In this document: in pieces, positions 1 to 8,079 of the stretch
Layout: each line of letters starts with the position of its first letter
Numbering within the stretch: the stretch's first letter is position 1
Source: Cohnella lupini
GTDB lineage: Bacteria; Bacillota; Bacilli; Paenibacillales; Paenibacillaceae
Direction: 5' to 3'
DNA: 64,000 nt
NCBI RefSeq assembly: GCF_003386205.1
Contig: NZ_QRDY01000005.1
Coordinates: 301,549-365,548 of the forward strand
Notes under the pieces: generated by a model
The model's database searches: none
The model's input: the letters and a program-made list of their open reading frames with translations, nothing else
Told to the model about the DNA's origin: nothing
Made by a program: the position numbers and the translations under genes

Positions 1-789
1 CTGGTCTACGGTATTTCCATGCCCGATGTCGACGGCAATTGGTCGGCTGCCAAAATCGCTATGTTGATTATCGGAATATTGGTATTGGTCATGTTTGTAT
101 GGATCGAAAAACAAGTCAAAAATCCGTTGATGCCGCTTCGCCTGTTCAAATTTCGTTCGCTAGCTACGTCTAATATTATCGGATTTTTGATGTTTTCCTA
201 TACGACCGGCTTCATGTATTTCTCGACTTTGTACTTCCACGAGCTTGGCTATTCGTCTTTAGCCGTCGGATTGGCTTTCTTGCCGCTAGGGCTTGCTTCC
301 ATCGTCGTGACGCAAATCACGCCGTTCTTCATGCGTAGATTCGGAGCGAAAAAGGTTCTGATTTTCACCCAAGCCATCAACGCGATTGGACTATTCTGGT
401 TAAGTAGTATGGATATGGATAAAAACTACGTATCGTTTATTCTCCCTGCCTTTATCGTACTCGGTCTATCGATCGGTACTTCCTTCACGGCCGTTATCGT
501 CGGTTCCGTTCAGGATGTTAAACCCGAGGAACACGGTATTGCCGGCGGAATCGTGAATACGTTCCTGCAATTGGGAGGAAGCTTAGGCTTATCCATTCTG
601 GCGACGATCGCGACTACGGTCACCGTCTCTGCAGCCCATCATGAACAGTCAAGCTTGGCTTTACTATCCGGTTTTCACACGGCGCTCATCGTAAGCGGCT
701 GTTTCGCGATCATTGCCCTGATCCTTGCTTTCATGAGCGGGGGCAAGAGTAAGAATGCTGTTTCCGTCCCGCTAGAGGTACACGTATAA
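1..789 (+). CDS. MFS drug-efflux transporter, DHA2-like (5'-truncated by window edge)
   Basis: C-terminal 262 residues of a major facilitator superfamily transporter; the reading frame is open to base 1, so the start lies upstream. About seven hydrophobic segments are visible, consistent with the second half of a 14-helix DHA2 (EmrB/QacA-type) proton-driven exporter. A loop rich in R and K (FFMRRFGAKK) sits between two of the helices, as expected of the family's inside loops. It is the first visible gene of a + strand run with a SnoaL-like lipoprotein, a nitroreductase and a DsbA-like protein, so a role in exporting a toxic or redox-active compound is plausible but inferred. The substrate cannot be read from the sequence. 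Confidence 0.85.
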   Translation: MVYGISMPDVDGNWSAAKIAMLIIGILVLVMFVWIEKQVKNPLMPLRLFKFRSLATSNIIGFLMFSYTTGFMYFSTLYFHELGYSSLAVGLAFLPLGLASIVVTQITPFFMRRFGAKKVLIFTQAINAIGLFWLSSMDMDKNYVSFILPAFIVLGLSIGTSFTAVIVGSVQDVKPEEHGIAGGIVNTFLQLGGSLGLSILATIATTVTVSAAHHEQSSLALLSGFHTALIVSGCFAIIALILAFMSGGKSKNAVSVPLEVHV

Positions 790-843
790 AATGGTGAATT
801 GTGCTTCAGTCTCTTAAATAACAATCAAACAAAGGACGTGACC

Positions 844-1479
844 ATGTTGAAAAACAAAAAGCTTCTAACCGGCATGATTCTGGCCGTTGCTATTCTGACA
901 GTCGTTATCACTGGATGCACGGATCAAAATAATAATCTAACGCAATCTGCTCAAGCCATCGATACTCAAACACTGCAAGCATCCAAAATCACCGAGCTTG
1001 AAGAAAAATATCAACGCTTGGAAGACATGGAACAGGTTAAACAATTAAAAGCCCGTTATTTCCGTTTTGTCGACGAGAAAAAATGGACGGAGTTCGGGGA
1101 TCTATTTACGTCGGATGCCAAGCTTGTATCCGACGGCGTGGATTATTCCAAAGGCGGCGGACAAGCTTACGGGAAAATGATCGGGGATCTGGTGGGTAAA
1201 GCACCTACGGTACACCACGGATATATGCCCGAGATTGAGATGATCGACAAGGATCACGCTAAGGGGATTTGGGCCATGGAGGATTTGTTGACCTTCCCCG
1301 AAGCGAAGAACGCCTATCCGGGACATCACGGGTACGGCCAATACCGTGAAACGTATGCAAAAGAGAATGGCGTCTGGAAAATCAGCAGCACGGAATTAAC
1401 GCGATTCCGCGTGGATCCGCTTAAGAACTGGGATCCGAATACGGATCCCGTTACCGGAACGCCTGTAACCAAAAAGTAA
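844..1479 (+). CDS. SnoaL-like (NTF2-fold) lipoprotein
   Basis: A 211-residue protein. The ATG at 844 is preferred over an in-frame TTG at 799 because AAAGGACGTG lies just before it and it places a lipoprotein signal peptide at the N-terminus: basic MLKNKK, a hydrophobic stretch, then lipobox ITGC. After a short coiled-coil-like stretch (ITELEEKYQRLEDMEQVKQL) comes a SnoaL/NTF2-like alpha+beta domain, recognisable from ARYFRFVDEKKWTEFGDLF and the closing ENGVWKISSTELTRFR. In this superfamily the fold serves either as a small enzyme or as a ligand-binding cone. It lies 54 bp after the MFS gene and 45 bp before the nitroreductase. Membrane anchoring on the outer face is unusual for this fold. 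Exact function unknown. Confidence 0.8.
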   Translation: MLKNKKLLTGMILAVAILTVVITGCTDQNNNLTQSAQAIDTQTLQASKITELEEKYQRLEDMEQVKQLKARYFRFVDEKKWTEFGDLFTSDAKLVSDGVDYSKGGGQAYGKMIGDLVGKAPTVHHGYMPEIEMIDKDHAKGIWAMEDLLTFPEAKNAYPGHHGYGQYRETYAKENGVWKISSTELTRFRVDPLKNWDPNTDPVTGTPVTKK

Positions 1480-1524
1480 AAGATCGACTCTACCAAAATC
1501 GACTCACAGGAGATGCTATCATAT

Positions 1525-2187
1525 ATGGATATCGAGGCAATAAAAACAGAAGTATTATCCGCATTTCATTTCAGGCATGCAACCAAGGAATTCGATCCGA
1601 CAAAGAAAATATCAGATGAGGATTTCCGATTCATTCTCGAAACCGGCCGTCTATCTCCAAGTTCGGGAGGCAATGAACCTTGGAAGTTCGTCGTCGTGCA
1701 AAGTCCCGAATTCAGACGGGAACTCGCTCCGCTTGTATCCGGCGCAATGAGGTCGCTTCCTACAGCGAGTCACTTCGTTATCATTTTAGCTAGAAAAGGA
1801 CTCACTCACGATTCTTCGTACCTCTTGGAGCAGTTAACCCAAGTACACGGCATGCCTGTTGAAGTTTATAACAGCATGAAGCAGGCTTACGCGCAATTCT
1901 ACGATGATTTGCATCTGGATTCCGAGCGGGCGCTGCTGGATTGGTCTTCGAAGCAAACGTATTTGGCGATGGGCAATATGATGACGGCCGCGGCGCATAT
2001 CGGCATCGATTCATGTCCGATCGAAGGCTTTGAAATGGATGCCGTCAATGAGCTGCTCGACAAGAAAGGGTTGCTCGGAAACGATGAATTCGGCTTGAGT
2101 GTGATGACGGCGTTCGGTTATCGAGCCAACGAACCAAAGCGCGCTAAATCGAGACGGCCTATGGAAAACATCGTCCAATTCGTATAA
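1525..2187 (+). CDS. yfkO: NAD(P)H-dependent nitroreductase, YfkO type
   Basis: A 220-residue FMN-dependent nitroreductase-family oxidoreductase. The ATG at 1525 is chosen because AGGAG (1508-1512) leaves no spacer for the ATG at 1513 but a usable one for 1525. FHFRHATKEFDP near the N-terminus and LSPSSGGNEPWKFVVVQ carry the FMN-binding R, S and N/P/W positions of the family; NMMTAAAHIGIDSCPIEGF is the second conserved block. From memory the sequence closely resembles Bacillus subtilis YfkO (about 221 residues). Family members reduce nitroaromatics and quinones using NAD(P)H. Its place between an efflux pump and a thiol oxidoreductase fits a detoxification operon. The exact substrate is unknown. 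Confidence 0.88.
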   Translation: MDIEAIKTEVLSAFHFRHATKEFDPTKKISDEDFRFILETGRLSPSSGGNEPWKFVVVQSPEFRRELAPLVSGAMRSLPTASHFVIILARKGLTHDSSYLLEQLTQVHGMPVEVYNSMKQAYAQFYDDLHLDSERALLDWSSKQTYLAMGNMMTAAAHIGIDSCPIEGFEMDAVNELLDKKGLLGNDEFGLSVMTAFGYRANEPKRAKSRRPMENIVQFV

Positions 2188-2213
2188 TACCGTTGCGCGG
2201 AGGGGAAACGAAT

Positions 2214-2903
2214 ATGAAAGTGGAAATATGGTCGGATATCATTTGCCCGTTCTGTTATATCGGCAAGCGGCGTTTCGAAGCGGGATTACAAGCGTTTGCT
2301 CACCGCGATCAAGTGAAAGTCGTCTATCGCAGCTTTCAACTGGATCCGACGATTGCGATCCATCCCGATAAGCATCTCTTCGAGATCGCCGCCGCCAAAG
2401 AAGGCACTTCCACGGAAGTAATGGCGAAAGTAAGCCGCGACATCGCCGAAAGAGCTAAACAAGACGGACTACTCTTTAATTACGATACGGTAAAGCATAC
2501 GAACACAATGGACGCGCACCGCTTGTCCCATTTCGCCATGGAATACGGCAAAGAAGAAGCCGTGCTCGAATTGTTGTATAAAGCTTATTTCACGGATTCC
2601 CTGCACATCGGGGAACACGAAACGCTTCTTTCGCTCGCAGAACAAGCGGGGCTGGACCATCAAGAAACGGTGGATATGCTCCTCGATAGCAAACGTTACC
2701 TGACAGCGGTCAAGGAAGACCAGCTTGCTGCTAAACGATTAGGAGTTCGAGGCGTCCCTTACTTCCTGATCAACAACCGTTACGCCATCTCCGGCGCCCA
2801 ACCGGTCGGCGCGTTTATCCAAGCGCTCGAAGCGGCTTGGAAAGAAGTAAGTTCATCGCAAAAGGACGAAGATTCGGATATGTGCAGCGACGGAATATGT
2901 TAA
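2214..2903 (+). CDS. DsbA-family oxidoreductase (FrnE-like)
   Basis: A 229-residue thioredoxin-fold protein of the FrnE-like DsbA group, which is cytoplasmic. The start is the ATG at 2214, about 8 bp after GCGGAGGGG; an upstream in-frame TTG at 2193 has no good site. The redox motif CPFC is at residues 11-14 (SDIICPFCYIGKRRF), and the cis-proline loop is GVRGVPYFLINN. An all-alpha insertion fills the middle, as in the family. There is no signal peptide. A second cysteine pair closes the chain (MCSDGIC), which could act as an extra redox or metal site. It is the last gene of the operon, 26 bp after yfkO and immediately before a stem-loop. Confidence 0.88.
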   Translation: MKVEIWSDIICPFCYIGKRRFEAGLQAFAHRDQVKVVYRSFQLDPTIAIHPDKHLFEIAAAKEGTSTEVMAKVSRDIAERAKQDGLLFNYDTVKHTNTMDAHRLSHFAMEYGKEEAVLELLYKAYFTDSLHIGEHETLLSLAEQAGLDHQETVDMLLDSKRYLTAVKEDQLAAKRLGVRGVPYFLINNRYAISGAQPVGAFIQALEAAWKEVSSSQKDEDSDMCSDGIC

Positions 2904-2910
2904 ATGACGA

Positions 2911-2957
2911 CAGGGTGTCCCAAAAGGTCAAAAACTTGACCTTTTGGAGCACCCTGT
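2911..2957 (+). terminator. Stem-loop terminator after the detoxification operon
   Basis: Arms CAGGGTG...CCAAAAGGTCAA and TTGACCTTTTGG..CACCCTG pair around a 4-base loop, 8 bp after the DsbA-like gene's stop. Only a short T-rich tail follows, so termination may be partial. The strong pairing and the position support the call. Confidence 0.7.
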
Positions 2958-2974
2958 TGTCTCATCTATTGTGA

Positions 2975-3003
2975 TTGTGAAACCACTACTCATTATATAT
3001 AAT
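2975..3003 (+). promoter_or_regulatory. SigmaA-type promoter for the MocR regulator gene
   Basis: TTGTGA (2975-2980), a 17-bp spacer and a perfect TATAAT (2998-3003), about 55 bp upstream of the regulator's GTG start and directly after the preceding terminator. Confidence 0.65.
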
Positions 3004-3059
3004 GGAACCGACTTGTAGAAAATGGACGGAACTTTATTACTTCAAAAGACAGTTGGGGA

Positions 3060-4502
3060 GTGGGCATCCTGTTCGACATCCTTCTTCCGGATCAAAACGA
3101 ACAACCGTTATATCAACAGCTTTATATTCAAATCCGTGAACAAATCAGAAACGGGAGCATTGCAGACGGTGTGCGATTACCGTCCGTTCGTTCATTGCAA
3201 TTACAACTGAATATCAGCAAAACCCCCATAGAGACGGCTTATCAGATGCTGACGGCGGAAGGTTATGCGGTCAGCAGACCCAGATCCGGCCTTTACGTGG
3301 CGAACCCTCATAAACCTATATCCGCTGGATTTCTCGATTCAGAATCCTCTAAGTCGCCAATTAAAATTAACCCAAAGCCGCAAGAACCAACATCCGTTCA
3401 ACACGCCGATTTCATAGATTTCGACCCTACGGCACTGGATCATGCATCATTCTCCATACGAACATGGAGTAAAATGCTCAAAGAAGCGCTCGAGAATCAT
3501 TCGGGCATGATCGGGAAATACGGGAATCCTCTAGGAGAGCATGGGCTGCGTGTCATGATAGCCGATTATCTGCGGAATTCGAGAGGGGTGATCTGCTCTC
3601 CGGAACAAATCGTCATCGGGGTAGGGATGGCATACAGTATTGGTATCTTGACCAAATTGCTGAGGGATACTCGCCGTATCGCATTCGAGGAACCGGGGTA
3701 TAGTTTGGTTCGGGATCAATTCATGTTGAACGATTGCGAGATTTTACCGATCCCTTTAACCGATAAAGGAATTTCATTGACGGACTTAGAAGCAAGCACG
3801 GCACAAATGGTATACGTGACCCCCTCCCATCAATTTCCGACCGGGTGCACTATGCCATATCCCGAGCGAGAACGGCTGCTGGAGTGGGCCATCGCGAAAA
3901 AGGCATACATTATCGAAGACGATTACGACGGAGAATTCCGTTATGTGGGCAAACCGATTCCTTCCTTGCAAAGTCTGGATTCGTATGGAAGAGTCATCTA
4001 CATCGGCACGTTCTCGAAAGCTCTAACGCCGGCATTGCGCATGAATTATATGGTTCTGCCTTCGCAATTAATCGAGAGATTATCCAATATGACGCACGAG
4101 TTGGTTTATGCCCCTTCGCGCGTGGAGCAATGGGCCATGCAGTCTTTTATCGAGCAAGGTCATTGGTACCGGCATATACGCAAAGTACGCAACTTATACC
4201 GCAAAAGGCACCACCATTTGATCGCATTGATTCAGGAGCATCTGGGTAACAATGTCGAGATCACGGGACAAAACGCCGGACTCCACATTCAGTTGACCGT
4301 TAAAAAGCGCCAAACGTCGGAACAATTGGTAGCTTCGGCGGCAGAAGCGGGAGTAAAGGTCTATGACTTTCGAAAAATGTGGATGGAGATGAACCAGTAT
4401 CCCGTAAAATACCCCAAATTGTACTTGGGATTTGCAGGATTAAGTCCAGCTGACATGGAAATCGGAATTCGCTTGTTACGAAAGGCATGGTTCATGGAAT
4501 AG
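3060..4502 (+). CDS. MocR/GabR-type transcriptional regulator
   Basis: A 480-residue fusion of an N-terminal GntR winged helix (about residues 10-80: PLYQQLYIQIREQIRNG...LPSVRSLQ) to a fold-type I aminotransferase-like domain (about 120-475). The size matches GabR (about 480). The PLP site is intact: EDDYDGEF around 286-293 and the Schiff-base lysine in TFSKAL (K320). Such proteins bind PLP or PLP-amino acid adducts to switch transcription of PLP- or GABA-related genes and neighbouring permeases. The GTG start at 3060 puts the winged helix at the usual distance. Its 3' end overlaps the convergent EamA gene by 11 bp, and that permease is the most obvious partner, but the target is inferred. 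Confidence 0.88.
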   Translation: MGILFDILLPDQNEQPLYQQLYIQIREQIRNGSIADGVRLPSVRSLQLQLNISKTPIETAYQMLTAEGYAVSRPRSGLYVANPHKPISAGFLDSESSKSPIKINPKPQEPTSVQHADFIDFDPTALDHASFSIRTWSKMLKEALENHSGMIGKYGNPLGEHGLRVMIADYLRNSRGVICSPEQIVIGVGMAYSIGILTKLLRDTRRIAFEEPGYSLVRDQFMLNDCEILPIPLTDKGISLTDLEASTAQMVYVTPSHQFPTGCTMPYPERERLLEWAIAKKAYIIEDDYDGEFRYVGKPIPSLQSLDSYGRVIYIGTFSKALTPALRMNYMVLPSQLIERLSNMTHELVYAPSRVEQWAMQSFIEQGHWYRHIRKVRNLYRKRHHHLIALIQEHLGNNVEITGQNAGLHIQLTVKKRQTSEQLVASAAEAGVKVYDFRKMWMEMNQYPVKYPKLYLGFAGLSPADMEIGIRLLRKAWFME

Positions 4503-5403
4503 CGTTGGATTTCATGGGAAGCTTTACTCTTTTTCCGCTTGCAAGAAACACTCCTGCCAGAATGAGAGCTAGTCCTGCTACCATACTCCAACCGATGCGT
4601 TCGTTTAACAACGAGGCCCCCCAAACAAGAGAGCATACCGGAAGCAGATAGGTGACCATGGTCGCGAATACGGGACCGCCATTTTGAACAATCCAATAGA
4701 AGAGGATGTAAGCGACCCCGGAGCCGAAGATGCCTAGTCCGATCAGAACGGCTATATTGTGCGGCACGGAAAGCCGCGAATACGGAATGGTTTCCAAAGA
4801 TAGAGCGATTCCGCCGCTCCCTATCATTGAAAATAATAGCGTGTAGAAAGTGGCCTGATAGGTGGATATTGCTTTTAGAAGACGTTTAGACAATTGAGAT
4901 CCGATTCCATAGAACAAAGAAGCCATTATCATCCCGATAAATCCCCATGCATCCACGGAAATGATCGAAGAGGAATTGAGGCCGAGCAGAACAATCAAGC
5001 CGATAATGGCCGAGCTTATTCCGACCCATTGCATCCGAAAGGCAACCATCCCGAAGAATAAAATCCCCACGACAAGCGACCAAAGAGGAGTCGTCGCATT
5101 CAGCACGGATGCCATGCTGCTCGTGAGCCTCATCTCGCTGAAACCGATGATCGCCCATGGAATGCAAGTATTAACAAGAGCCATAACGATTACGGAAACC
5201 CATGGCGTATTCTTGAACCGGAACGGTTTTCGCAACGCGACCATAACGAGAGTGATGACGGCCAAGCCAAGAACGGATCGCAGCATTACGACCGTCCAAG
5301 GCCCGAAATCTTGAATGAGCACTTTGATGAAATAATAGGAGCCGCCCCAAATGAGGCTGAGTAATAATAAGCCAAGAAAAAGCGAACGTGGCACCATGGT
5401 CAT
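4492..5403 (-). CDS. EamA/DMT-family permease
   Basis: A 303-residue drug/metabolite transporter with about ten hydrophobic segments arranged as two EamA repeats of five (for example LLLLSLIWGGSYYFIKVLI at the start and VAGLALILAGVFLAS at the end). Length and the conserved WGG near the N-terminus fit the family, whose members export amino acids, metabolites or drugs. The ATG at 5401-5403 has AGGAAGCAGG just upstream. It is convergent with the MocR regulator, with overlapping stops. MocR regulators often control an EamA permease, which supports a regulatory link without proving it. Substrate unknown. Confidence 0.87.
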   Translation of the reverse strand: MTMVPRSLFLGLLLLSLIWGGSYYFIKVLIQDFGPWTVVMLRSVLGLAVITLVMVALRKPFRFKNTPWVSVIVMALVNTCIPWAIIGFSEMRLTSSMASVLNATTPLWSLVVGILFFGMVAFRMQWVGISSAIIGLIVLLGLNSSSIISVDAWGFIGMIMASLFYGIGSQLSKRLLKAISTYQATFYTLLFSMIGSGGIALSLETIPYSRLSVPHNIAVLIGLGIFGSGVAYILFYWIVQNGGPVFATMVTYLLPVCSLVWGASLLNERIGWSMVAGLALILAGVFLASGKRVKLPMKSNAIP

Positions 5404-5427
5404 CCTGCTTCCTGATAGATTAATAAA

Positions 5428-6063
5428 TCACGAGGGAAAGGTAGTAAACAGGTCTCTTAATTCATGAATCATAACTTCCTGATATTCGTTTCCGGCATGA
5501 TAGAGCTCGCCGATCTCCCGATAGGTTTGGTTCAATTTCTCCTTATAATCGGCCCCCTGTTTATCCGGATTGTTCTTCTTGAACCGATCCATGACGGTCT
5601 GAATATAGGCCGGACGCGCTCCCCATCTGCCAAGAACTTCACCGGACGCATTCAACATAACCGCGATCGGCTGCGCCCGCCCGCCATCCGTAAGGAAGAG
5701 ATCCATAGTTTCCAAATGTTCTTCCATTAGCAGGACCTCGGTCGAAATACGGCTTTGCTCCATCACTCGAAACAGTACGGGGACGTTCCAGATGACGTCC
5801 GGGCACCAATCCGTGCATAGAATCAAGCAGCGCATGGCCGAGCGATCGTTTAAGGCGGTAAAGAATGCTTTGTGATCTTCTGACGTCCAAGTAAAGTTCT
5901 CGTAAACGTCGATCAAGCGCTCTCTCGTATTCGGAATGTTACTGATTTCCATCGCTCGAATCTTCATGCCGTCCATGAATTGCCGAGGCGAAATCCCTTG
6001 ACCGATTTTGTGTCTTAAGTTCAATCGTGTTCTTGCTTCCATTTCTTCACGCATCCTTTTCAT
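5428..6063 (-). CDS. Thioredoxin-like protein with WCPD motif
   Basis: About 211 residues, cytoplasmic. The central part shows a thioredoxin-like fold: LILCTDWCPDVIWNVPVLF holds the catalytic-position motif WCPD, with a single cysteine in place of CxxC, and QPIAVMLNASGEVLGRWGARP is the cis-proline and following strand. The helical C-terminus (NQTYREIGELYHAGNEYQEV) is typical of the 'thioredoxin family protein' group in bacilli. Several ATGs (6063, 6054, 6042) are possible starts and none has a strong ribosome site. The longest frame would begin at a TTG at 6093, inside a terminator stem. It sits 24 bp upstream of the EamA permease start, on the same strand, so co-transcription is likely. Confidence 0.72.
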   Translation of the reverse strand: MKRMREEMEARTRLNLRHKIGQGISPRQFMDGMKIRAMEISNIPNTRERLIDVYENFTWTSEDHKAFFTALNDRSAMRCLILCTDWCPDVIWNVPVLFRVMEQSRISTEVLLMEEHLETMDLFLTDGGRAQPIAVMLNASGEVLGRWGARPAYIQTVMDRFKKNNPDKQGADYKEKLNQTYREIGELYHAGNEYQEVMIHELRDLFTTFPS

Positions 6064-6090
6064 TCTCTTTGGAATAGAATGAATATAAAA

Positions 6091-6122
6091 CAAAACTGAC
6101 CATCAATAAATGGTCAGTTTTG
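6091..6122 (-). terminator. Rho-independent terminator after poxB
   Basis: Perfect 13-bp arms (CAAAACTGACCAT / ATGGTCAGTTTTG) around a 6-base loop. Read on the minus strand, 37 bp after the poxB stop, the hairpin runs into TTTTGTTTTAT. The palindrome also resembles a TetR-family operator, and it lies just ahead of the thioredoxin-like gene, so a double role is possible. Confidence 0.7.
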
Positions 6123-6159
6123 TTGATATATCAAAAGACAGTTGGAAATCCGAGCTTTA

Positions 6160-7881
6160 TTACCGAAGGAGATTGGTTTTCGCCAGTTCAATGATTTCGT
6201 TGCCCTGCCCGTTCAGAACGGCTTTCAACATCCACATCGTAAATCCGCGTGCTTGCTCGAAGTTAATCTTCGGCGGCATAGCCAGCTCTTGCCGATTGAC
6301 GACGACGTCCAGCAAGACAGGACCGCCGTGTTCGAACGCTCGGCGGACGGCGCTTTCCAATTCCTTCGGATCCTCGACCCGAATTCCTTCGATTCCCATG
6401 GCTTGAGCCAGTACCGCGAAGTTAGGATTGTCGAGTTCCGTTCCGAATTCCAAGAAGCCGGCTGCTTTCATTTCCAATTCCACGAAACCAAGCGCACCGT
6501 TATTGAAGACCACGATCTTGATAGGTAACTTATGCTGACGAAGGGTCAATAGATCTCCGAGCAGCATGGCGAGTCCTCCATCCCCCGACAGCGATACGAC
6601 TTGGCGTCCCGGCTCCGCAACCTGCGCTCCGATCGCCTGCGGCATGGCGTTAGCCATCGTCCCATGGTTAAACGAACCCAGAAGCCTTCTTTTGCCATTC
6701 ATACGCAAGTACCTGGCAGCCCACACGGTCGGCGTCCCGACATCGCAAGTCAGAACGGCATCCTCGTCCGCTAGATCGCTGATGACCTTCATGAGGAATT
6801 GCGGATGAATGGGCGCTCGGCCGGGAGCCGCCAGCTTGTCCAGCTCCTCGCGTACTTTGGCATAATGCGCGGAATAGCGCTGCAGATGATCGGGGGAACG
6901 CGTTTCCTTTAACAGGGGTAAAAGCAATTCTACCGTCGTCTTCACGTCCCCGCACGCCCCGTATGTAAGCGTCGTTCGCCGGCCTAACCGCGAGGCATCC
7001 AAATCAACCTGGAGGATGGTCGCTTTCTCCGGATAAAATTGCCGATATGGAAAATCGGTGCCGAGCATAAGTAAGACATCGCATTCCATCATGGCGTGAT
7101 AACCGGAAGAATATCCGATAAGGCCGGTTAATCCGACGGAAAACGGGTTGTCGTATTCCAGATATTCTTTGCCTCGCAACGCTATGACCATCGGGGATTG
7201 CAGCTTCTCGCACAGCTTCATTAGCGAAGCATGAGCTCCCGCGCATCCGGCGCCGCACAGTATGGTGATCCTCTTGCCCTCGTTTAAGTAGCCGGCAAGC
7301 TTCTTCAATTCGTCCGTCGACGGGCTGACGATCGGCCGGGTGGAATGAATAACGCGTTCCGGAACGGGGCTTTCGTCGTATTCGAAGGCGGCTACGTCGC
7401 CCGGAAGCACTAAGACGGATACTCCCGACCTTGCTACCGCGGTTTGCATCGCCATCGTAACCGCTCGAGGAATTTGCTTCGGTCCGGTTACGATTTCGCA
7501 GAAGAAGCTGCATTCCCGGAATAACATGTCAGGACGAGTCTCTTGAAAGAAGCCGCTGCCGATTTCGCTGCTTGGAATATGAGCGGCAATCGCGAGTACG
7601 GGCACCCGGTTTCGATGGCAATCGTACAATCCGTTAATGAGATGCAAATTACCCGGACCGCTGCTGCCCGCGCATACGGCGATCGCTCCGGTAAGTGCGG
7701 CATCCGCGCCGGCCGCGAACGCGGCAACCTCTTCATGGCGGACATGGATCCATTCTATCTCTCCGGAACGGCGAATCGCATCGAGCAAGGCATTGAGCGA
7801 ATCGCCAATAATGCCGTATATTCGCTTTACTCCCGCATTCAGAAGGGATTCCACGATGGAATCCGCTATCGTTCTTCTCAA
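6160..7881 (-). CDS. poxB: Pyruvate oxidase / quinone-dependent pyruvate dehydrogenase (PoxB)
   Basis: A 573-residue thiamine diphosphate- and FAD-dependent enzyme that decarboxylates pyruvate to acetate and CO2 and passes electrons to the quinone pool. The N-terminal Pyr domain carries the catalytic glutamate E50 in HVRHEEVAAFAAGAD. The middle FAD-binding domain begins near residue 190. The C-terminal PP domain has GDGGLAMLLGDLL and FNNGALGFVELE for ThDP/Mg2+. The ending GNEIIELAKTNLLR closely matches the C-terminal amphipathic membrane-binding tail of E. coli PoxB (572 residues), and the match, from memory, extends over the whole protein. The start is TTG at 7881, 8 bp after AAAGGAG. It lies between two terminators, so it is probably a single-gene unit. 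Confidence 0.92.
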   Translation of the reverse strand: MRRTIADSIVESLLNAGVKRIYGIIGDSLNALLDAIRRSGEIEWIHVRHEEVAAFAAGADAALTGAIAVCAGSSGPGNLHLINGLYDCHRNRVPVLAIAAHIPSSEIGSGFFQETRPDMLFRECSFFCEIVTGPKQIPRAVTMAMQTAVARSGVSVLVLPGDVAAFEYDESPVPERVIHSTRPIVSPSTDELKKLAGYLNEGKRITILCGAGCAGAHASLMKLCEKLQSPMVIALRGKEYLEYDNPFSVGLTGLIGYSSGYHAMMECDVLLMLGTDFPYRQFYPEKATILQVDLDASRLGRRTTLTYGACGDVKTTVELLLPLLKETRSPDHLQRYSAHYAKVREELDKLAAPGRAPIHPQFLMKVISDLADEDAVLTCDVGTPTVWAARYLRMNGKRRLLGSFNHGTMANAMPQAIGAQVAEPGRQVVSLSGDGGLAMLLGDLLTLRQHKLPIKIVVFNNGALGFVELEMKAAGFLEFGTELDNPNFAVLAQAMGIEGIRVEDPKELESAVRRAFEHGGPVLLDVVVNRQELAMPPKINFEQARGFTMWMLKAVLNGQGNEIIELAKTNLLR

Positions 7882-7971
7882 GGGATAATCTCCTTTGCAG
7901 TTTTTAACTATTTTGCCATAATACGAGCAGGCTATTCCCTAGTTGTCGGGATAAGATGATAGCTCCACAGG

Positions 7972-8015
7972 AAAAAGCGGCAGGTATTCCGCATGAACGA
8001 AATACCTGCCGCTTT
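7972..8015 (-). terminator. Rho-independent terminator of the pentonate operon
   Basis: Perfect 15-bp arms (7974-7988 and 8001-8015, core GCGGCAGGTATT) with a 12-base loop, followed on the minus strand by five T residues. It lies 65 bp past the YagF-like stop and separates that operon from poxB. Confidence 0.88.
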
Positions 8016-8079
8016 AATCGTAAGCAACCGTCACAAAACAAGAACTAAGAAAGAAAAAACTTGTAAGCTATCGATTTCG

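Noticed and set aside
6091..6122. TetR-type operator rather than terminator
   Set aside because: The palindrome is perfect, but its place after the poxB stop and the T-rich run on that strand fit a terminator better; no TetR gene is nearby.
3042..6144. 15-bp direct repeat TCAAAAGACAGTTGG at 3042 and 6130
   Set aside because: A 15-base match is expected by chance about once or twice in a window this size, and nothing else is shared around it.
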